The notes under the pieces are model-generated. The model saw nothing but the letters and a program-made list of their open reading frames with translations, made no database searches and was not told where the DNA came from. DNA of 64,000 nucleotides. Source: Limnoperna fortunei (taxonomy: Eukaryota > Mollusca > Bivalvia > Mytilida > Modiolidae). The DNA is taken from positions 22,820,432 through 22,884,431 of the forward strand of contig OX104113.1 in NCBI GenBank assembly GCA_944474755.1, given 5' to 3'. Below are positions 62,001 through 64,000 of this stretch, in pieces (the stretch's first letter is position 1; each line of letters opens with the position of its first letter). A program made the position numbers and the translations under genes.

Positions 62001-62593
62001 TCCAAATGGAAAGGTACGTCTTATTTTTTTTTATTTGACTTGGAAAATGTATTCAAAACTTTCTTATACACGTCCTGTTGGAATGGGTTTTAAGTTTTAG
62101 TAATATACTTTACATATAAAGTTATAAACAATTCTGTTAGTTATATCAACAAGTCACAACCAATAAGAATCCAGATTATGACTTGAATTATCACAATAAT
62201 AAAACGTATACAGATACAAATAAGTTGTCTTTTTAAATTAATGGAGTGGCCACCGTGAACTTCGAACTTATTTGATTATTGATTACGGTCTATTCTTGGT
62301 AGGTTCGTATTGATGGTACAGATACCCAGCTTCCATATTCGTCAGACGAGGTCTTGGTGTCACAGACAGGAAATAACATCTACATTGATGGCCCAGGATT
62401 CAGTATTATTAACAACATAAAGGATGGGTCATTCGACATTGAAATCAGTCATTGGTTCCACGGCAGAACGGGCGGTCTTCTAGGTGTCCATGACAACGAA
62501 AGATACAACGATATGATGACATCTGACCGACAGATAACTAGTGACCCGAACATGCTTGCCAACACATGGCAGGTGCAAGACAAGTGTCGTTAA
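38010..62593 (+). CDS. Apolipophorin/apoB-type large lipid transfer protein, 30 exons, 5,550 aa
   Basis: This span is the whole gene with introns; exon coordinates are given as separate entries. Joined exons total 16,653 bp in one open frame. Domains: signal peptide (residues 1-17); N-terminal Vitellogenin_N/LPD_N lipid-transfer module (about 30-720); lipid-pocket beta sheets (about 720-1,355); a very long beta-repeat belt (1,356-4,833); a C-terminal region partly helical (4,834-5,387); a von Willebrand D domain (5,388-5,550). No phosvitin-like poly-Ser tract is present, which argues against vitellogenin. I see no R-X-K/R-R furin site around residues 650-900, where insect apoLp-II/I is cut, so the chain may stay whole, as apoB does. 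Expected role: secreted scaffold of a haemolymph lipoprotein carrying lipid between tissues. Insect apolipophorins are about 3,300 residues and human apoB 4,563, so this protein is unusually long. Family assignment is firm; the exact orthologue is inferred. Confidence 0.93.
38447..38494 (+). CDS. LLTP exon 2
   Basis: A 48-bp exon between ttacag and ACAG/gtaaga. It encodes TLPKLEKATCAKQCT, with a C-x-x-x-C pair just after the predicted signal cleavage. Phase 1 to phase 1. Confidence 0.85.
38508..38728 (-). mobile_element. SINE in LLTP intron 2, antisense, truncated head
   Basis: It reads as the reverse complement of the SINE family: tgtttaacgccattttcagc at one end and accacgtgatcaatagta at the other. 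The tRNA-like head is mostly lost. Its tail lies only 13 bases after the exon 2 splice donor. Confidence 0.85.
38925..39085 (+). CDS. LLTP exon 3
   Basis: Between ttctctag and TTACG/gtaagt. It encodes GYETGKTYEYDYTSK, the first strand pattern of the Vitellogenin_N module. Enters in phase 1, leaves in phase 0. Confidence 0.88.
39377..39625 (+). CDS. LLTP exon 4
   Basis: Between cttacag and AAAGAG/gtaaat, phase 0-0. It carries NIKRAIISAFQNSM, the N-x-K-R-x-I-(I/L)-S-x-(F/L)-Q signature found across LLTPs. Confidence 0.93.
39784..39936 (+). CDS. LLTP exon 5
   Basis: Between tttacag and CCATCT/gtaagt, phase 0-0. It encodes TDVTGSCDVNYSV followed by the K-T-K-D-x-L-G-C stretch, with the D-x-x-G-x-C pattern of the N-terminal beta barrel. 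Confidence 0.9.
40178..40373 (+). CDS. LLTP exon 6
   Basis: Between gtaacag and GTAGCAG/gtaaat. It encodes the C-x-x-x-I ... C-N-E-Q-H-V-L-R-P-F-S stretch usual at the end of the barrel. Leaves in phase 1. Confidence 0.92.
40642..40894 (+). CDS. LLTP exon 7
   Basis: Between aaaatag and GTCAA/gtgagt, phase 1 to 2. It starts the alpha-helical horseshoe (KLKEMCESSKDFVKVS and following amphipathic helices). Confidence 0.9.
41103..41268 (+). CDS. LLTP exon 8
   Basis: Between tttttag and CTCAAG/gtgaat, phase 2 to 0. It encodes FFLDAIPMVGTRSSLKMM, the F-x-D-A-x-P-x-x-G-T motif of the helical region. Confidence 0.93.
41481..41654 (+). CDS. LLTP exon 9
   Basis: Between tcttacag and AACAAA/gtaagt, phase 0-0. 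Helical repeat segment with the Y-C-K-T-S-P-C pair typical of this position. Confidence 0.9.
41800..41946 (+). CDS. LLTP exon 10
   Basis: Between cgttttag and ACTGAT/gtaagt, phase 0-0. It encodes TEVRLAAAQAFRRMPC, the R-x-A-A-x-x-A-(F/L)-R helix repeat. Confidence 0.92.
42105..42674 (+). CDS. LLTP exon 11: end of the N-terminal module
   Basis: Between tttttcag and GACGAG/gtattt, phase 0-0. It contains ELRIAAYLGLMSCP, QVGSFVWSHLTNLMET and LFGHSVNLFEIGGRVEGLE, three strong LLTP signatures. The last opens the lipid-pocket sheets. Confidence 0.95.
42881..43224 (+). CDS. LLTP exon 12
   Basis: Between atttcag and CCAAG/gtacga, leaving phase 2. It carries the helical SLISGENFN and FMFLDTVVVIPTISGFPLNI stretch, matching the ...P-T-x-x-G-(F/L)-P-L... 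sheet of LLTPs. Confidence 0.93.
43449..43631 (+). CDS. LLTP exon 13
   Basis: Between cattgtag and GTACG/gtatgt, phase 2 to 2. It encodes the ...AGMKMVSSLNSATALEGHIE... beta strands. Confidence 0.9.
43755..44016 (+). CDS. LLTP exon 14
   Basis: Between tttttttag and ACCATG/gtaagc, phase 2 to 0. It holds the C-T-G-D-x-I-S-Y-I-S-G-M-E-L-C-G-E pattern, a conserved disulphide-bearing LLTP region, and FPLTGPVSAGLTLYK. Confidence 0.92.
44213..44360 (+). CDS. LLTP exon 15
   Basis: Between ttttcag and TCAATG/gttagt, leaving phase 1. It contains NTPGSKVDREMKVGFNFN; T-P-G-S-K-x-D-R is typical of apolipophorins. Confidence 0.9.
44568..44816 (+). CDS. LLTP exon 16
   Basis: Between tttatag and GGGAT/gtaagt, phase 1-1. 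Beta strands ending FTINGLTKDPVNMG, a module repeated at the end of exon 17. Confidence 0.88.
45020..45105 (+). repeat. SINE-like tail fragment in LLTP intron 16
   Basis: cttgttctcgtcctgaatat agctgaaata, a gttaaacg string and (ccaatcaat)n resemble the fragments at 15,365 and 22,440. No body or target duplication is visible. Confidence 0.5.
45149..45406 (+). CDS. LLTP exon 17
   Basis: Between cttttcag and TTTTG/gtaagt, phase 1-1. It ends LTLDGLTQTPMKYFG, a paralogue of the exon 16 end, so exons 16 and 17 may be an old duplication. Confidence 0.88.
45588..45822 (+). CDS. LLTP exon 18
   Basis: Between attacag and GACGG/gtaagt, phase 1 to 2. Beta-strand sequence with the basic RLARDQITLNTKVIM segment. 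Confidence 0.87.
46045..46261 (+). CDS. LLTP exon 19
   Basis: Between ttaaatag and GAATCG/gtaagg, phase 2 to 0. It encodes NLGGDFTSNDKVTKTNVNVQ, an amphipathic-strand pattern that leads into the belt. Confidence 0.87.
46809..57242 (+). CDS. LLTP exon 20: giant beta-repeat exon, 10,434 bp
   Basis: It starts after ttttgtag (GGC ACT GAC) and ends GGACAG/gtaaga with no stop in 3,478 codons. Both borders are phase 0. It is made of diverged units of roughly 80 residues. The usual unit has a T-P-F or T-P-(I/V/W) strand, then H-x-G or N-E-G, then a (N)F-x-(S/T) turn and Y-x-G/K strands. This is the expected form of an amphipathic beta belt lying on lipid. Cys is rare. Human APOB also codes much of its belt in one giant exon (exon 26, about 7.6 kb), so the design is shared while the length here is greater. 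Frames on the opposite strand are shadows. Confidence 0.97.
52512..53969 (+). repeat. Six 243-bp coding repeats: three A/B dimers of 81-residue units
   Basis: Unit starts are at 52,512, 52,755, 52,998, 53,241, 53,484 and 53,727, exactly 243 bp apart. A units begin D-(H/Y)-A-x-S/W-L and contain ISFDAT and TPIS-like strands. B units begin DFAGSLWKFTTKG and contain VYFDA and IWDD/VWDDIILHFS. All end FKTCLKITYSGSLQHD plus five residues (FKSC in the last). Copies in the same class look more alike than A to B, so 486-bp dimers were the unit of recent duplication. One more diverged unit precedes (52,259-52,511). Residues about 3,257-3,742. Confidence 0.95.
57478..57813 (+). CDS. LLTP exon 21
   Basis: Between ttttaag and GTCCAG/gttagt, phase 0-0. 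It continues the beta-repeat style (GIKHPYTTVDVEMTSRM). The ORF runs on past the donor, but that extension is intron. Confidence 0.88.
58083..58248 (+). CDS. LLTP exon 22
   Basis: Between tttttcag and GACATTG/gtaaga, phase 0 to 1. It encodes IKSPIKSINIQGHVQTNAPY and further strands. Confidence 0.87.
58265..58533 (-). mobile_element. SINE in LLTP intron 22, antisense, nearly full length
   Basis: Reverse complement of the SINE family: a gtttgttt tail, tgtttaacgccactttcagc, the internal region, and ctaccttaaccactcggcca of the tRNA-like head. It is more diverged than the copies with target duplications. Confidence 0.88.
58831..59015 (+). CDS. LLTP exon 23
   Basis: Between gtttacag and GTTAAG/gtttgt, phase 1 to 0. 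It contains LKTSRILHTRVQWNPDLLKT; the S-R-(I/L)-L-H-x-R-x-x-W-x-P pattern is typical of apolipophorins. Confidence 0.9.
59204..59454 (+). CDS. LLTP exon 24
   Basis: Between aattttag and ATCAG/gtaagt, phase 0 to 2. Switches to helical sequence (GINNALQTSWMAAEKELQSK) with heptad-like spacing. Confidence 0.88.
59660..59762 (+). CDS. LLTP exon 25
   Basis: Between tatttag and ATTAAG/gtcagt, phase 2 to 0. Short helical exon (MNQIQNHIDSLTKDINMETY). Confidence 0.85.
59966..60069. repeat. 52-bp tandem duplication in LLTP intron 25
   Basis: accaatgcaaatggatgatg acaaagactcacaaaaccaa appears twice with a 52-bp period and almost no differences. Confidence 0.88.
60198..60318 (+). CDS. LLTP exon 26
   Basis: Between cttttag and TCTCAG/gttggt, phase 0 to 1. 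Helical, Ser/Gln-rich (DLIQSQSSQLSNTIQRIYV). Confidence 0.85.
60522..60691 (+). CDS. LLTP exon 27
   Basis: Between ctttcag and CATTTG/gtaagt, phase 1 to 0. It encodes SNSIVEAVRLRLPTVPVQQL and a following helix. Confidence 0.87.
60965..61105. repeat. Four to five 30-35-bp tandem repeats in LLTP intron 27
   Basis: The unit gatcgcaaattttcagttga atatttatta recurs with small changes, five times counting the first partial unit. The spacing is about 30-35 bp. Confidence 0.8.
61232..61562 (+). CDS. LLTP exon 28
   Basis: Between tattgtag and TTTGGAG/gttagt, phase 0 to 1. It encodes a long helical stretch, then AYDPIKGLFEMDIYLPLEMK, resembling the Y-D-P-x-x-G-x-x-x-x-(D/E)-(I/L)-x-L-P segment found before the vWD domain in apolipophorins. 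Confidence 0.9.
61814..62013 (+). CDS. LLTP exon 29: first half of the vWF D domain
   Basis: Between ctttccag and GGAAAG/gtacgt, phase 1 to 0. It contains DHFTTFDGQEFDFSGRCSYV, the classic opening of a vWD domain, then ARDFAKDKFSIIL. Confidence 0.95.
62303..62593 (+). CDS. LLTP exon 30: second half of the vWF D domain and stop
   Basis: After cttggtag, phase 0, to TAA at 62,591-62,593. It holds GRTGGLLGVHDNERYNDMM. The position where many vWD domains have C-G-L-C-G reads T-G-G-L-L-G here, so that cysteine pair is absent. It ends ANTWQVQDKCR. Confidence 0.95.
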   Translation, partial: VRIDGTDTQLPYSSDEVLVSQTGNNIYIDGPGFSIINNIKDGSFDIEISHWFHGRTGGLLGVHDNERYNDMMTSDRQITSDPNMLANTWQVQDKCR

Positions 62594-62703
62594 ACATTAA
62601 CGTTTTATACCCACCAAATGAGATTATTTTTTGTTGATTAATATTGATTATGTTTTGGATGTTCTTGTTTTTTTTTATTTTTTGTAACAAAACTAAAAAT
62701 CAA

Positions 62704-62709
62704 AATAAA
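62704..62709 (+). terminator. Polyadenylation signal of the LLTP gene
   Basis: AATAAA 111 bp after the stop codon, in a T-rich then A-rich context. Cleavage would be expected at about 62,720-62,740, giving a short 3' UTR. Confidence 0.75.
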
Positions 62710-62739
62710 TTTTAAGCAGTAAATTTTGTCAGTGTTGCA

Positions 62740-64000
62740 TTGCCAGCTGCAATCTTAGCATATGAATTGCACTAGTGTTTGTGATTTCATGGCGAACTGT
62801 TAAAAAAGAAATACTTAAGTCTCGAATTATGTCTGCTTTCGATTATCAAATCCTGTTCATCTCGATTGAGAGAGATTGTGGTTTCACACCAAACACAGCT
62901 TATGCAGCATAAAGAAATAATACGATAACTGGTCAGGTTACAGTTGGAATAATGTAACCTAGTGGTCTACCTGTAGACAGTGCTCATGTTTTCTAAAACT
63001 AAATAAATCCAGCCCAGGGTGCTGGTCTAATTTGTGACGTAACAAATACATAGGTCTATGGCATATCGTATCTATATTAATTTAACGCTCAAGACAGCTT
63101 ATATTTTAATTAGATTCCTTATGCACTATAAATAAATCTCATAAAATTTACTGTTTATAGGAAATAATAAACTTTTTAAGACATCTTATATGCTGACACC
63201 ATACTGGGAGGGTTCCCAGTGCTTCACCCTCTGAGCTGCCCTGCGCGACCTCGGGTGGCGGATAGGGGAGGCTCTCTCGTTGGGGCTTTGTTAGGTCATA
63301 ATACGGACAAAAGTCAAATAATTGTTACTGTAAAAATGAAATCTTTCCCAATACCTTGACGTTACAATCCTTGCATTTGATGGAACAAAAAGGGTCATGT
63401 GAGCTTTTCTTATTATTTGACGCCCATCGTCGTTTTCGTCGTCGTTGGCCGCATCTTTTTTTTTTATTTCAATCTTCTTCTCGGCAGGAATGTTTATTGG
63501 GTAATTCTTAACAAAGTTTGAATGTGTCCTACACATTAAAATAAAATTGTGGAAAAATGAAGTCATGATAGTTCTCTTATAGTTGTAAGTTTCACGACAA
63601 TAACAAAATGGGAGCAGCAAGAGAAACGTTTTATTTTAATTATATTGTAATCGTTGCAAAGGATCACTAAACGTAATTGAAAATAATTGCATCTCATTAT
63701 TACTATATTTTCTACTGAATTAGGTAGCCAGTATTTAGGCTAAAAAAACACAGGACTAACTATAGGATTTTTTCATTGTTAGACAACGAAACGTTCTGTC
63801 TACTACTGAAGTAATTACTGAGTTTTGATAGAGTATACTAGCCGCACAATAAAAAATAATATAAGAAGGCTTATATATTTCCAGAGAAAGGCCACCAAGA
63901 TCTATGAAAATAATGAATTTCAGTAATACGCGCCAAAAAATAATTACTTTTGACAGGTCTATCTAAAATGAGACACAGGTGGTCTGTATAAGTTCGGAGA
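62740..64000. other. Downstream intergenic DNA, nothing recognised
   Basis: AT-rich except a GC-rich patch at about 63,200-63,290 (gctgccctgcgcgacctcgg...), which may be a repeat fragment. The minus open frame 63,291-63,620 shows no domain. Confidence 0.45.

Noticed and set aside
38010..62593. Vitellogenin
   Set aside because: No poly-Ser/phosvitin region; the long beta belt and the T-P-G-S-K-x-D-R and S-R-I-L-H motifs point to apolipophorin/apoB type.

Overview
The window looks like a piece of an AT-rich metazoan nuclear genome, most likely a bivalve mollusc or a close lophotrochozoan. Reasons: genes are split by GT-AG introns; there is a large lipid transfer protein gene; young tRNA-derived SINEs carry target-site duplications; several decayed reverse transcriptases, hairpin elements and TIR elements are present; there is a long (TA)n tract. 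Nothing bacterial, plasmid-like or phage-like was seen. The species call is an inference.

Left part (1 to about 27 kb) is nearly all accessory DNA. It holds bivalve-type dispersed repeats, a 660-bp foldback palindrome (2200-2859), a small hairpin insertion flanked by a 10-bp direct repeat (6856-6948), nested duplications (8.0-9.9 kb), relics of one reverse-transcriptase family (15.9-18.1 kb on + and 20.1-21.1 kb on -), a (TA)n microsatellite, and a SINE with a perfect 13-bp target duplication. Two phase-matched minus-strand exons (4804-4991, 4022-4276) look like part of an unrecognised acidic protein with SUMO-interaction-like motifs.

Middle part (27-37.9 kb) holds the last two exons of a globin gene with both haem-pocket histidines and classic globin intron phases. 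It also holds a 450-bp TIR element, a non-LTR retrotransposon relic arranged like a twin-priming (5'-inverted) insertion, a recent 236-bp tandem duplication, a degenerate array of roughly 170-190-bp repeats, and a second young SINE.

Right part (37.9-62.7 kb) is one complete gene on the + strand. I assembled 30 exons by hand; all splice sites are GT-AG and all phases match. They encode an intact 5,550-residue apolipophorin/apoB-type large lipid transfer protein (LLTP). A TATA box lies 64 bp before the ATG and an AATAAA lies 111 bp after the stop. Exons 1-11 give the signal peptide and N-terminal lipid-transfer module. Exon 20 is a single 10,434-bp exon of beta-strand repeats, including a recent array of six 243-bp units arranged as three A/B dimers. 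Exons 21-28 are a C-terminal region and exons 29-30 a von Willebrand factor D domain. The protein is expected to be secreted and to scaffold a circulating lipoprotein particle.

The strongest leads are the giant symmetric exon with its A/B repeat array, the foldback palindrome, the twin-primed LINE, and the SIM-like minus-strand exons. The last 1.3 kb shows no gene.
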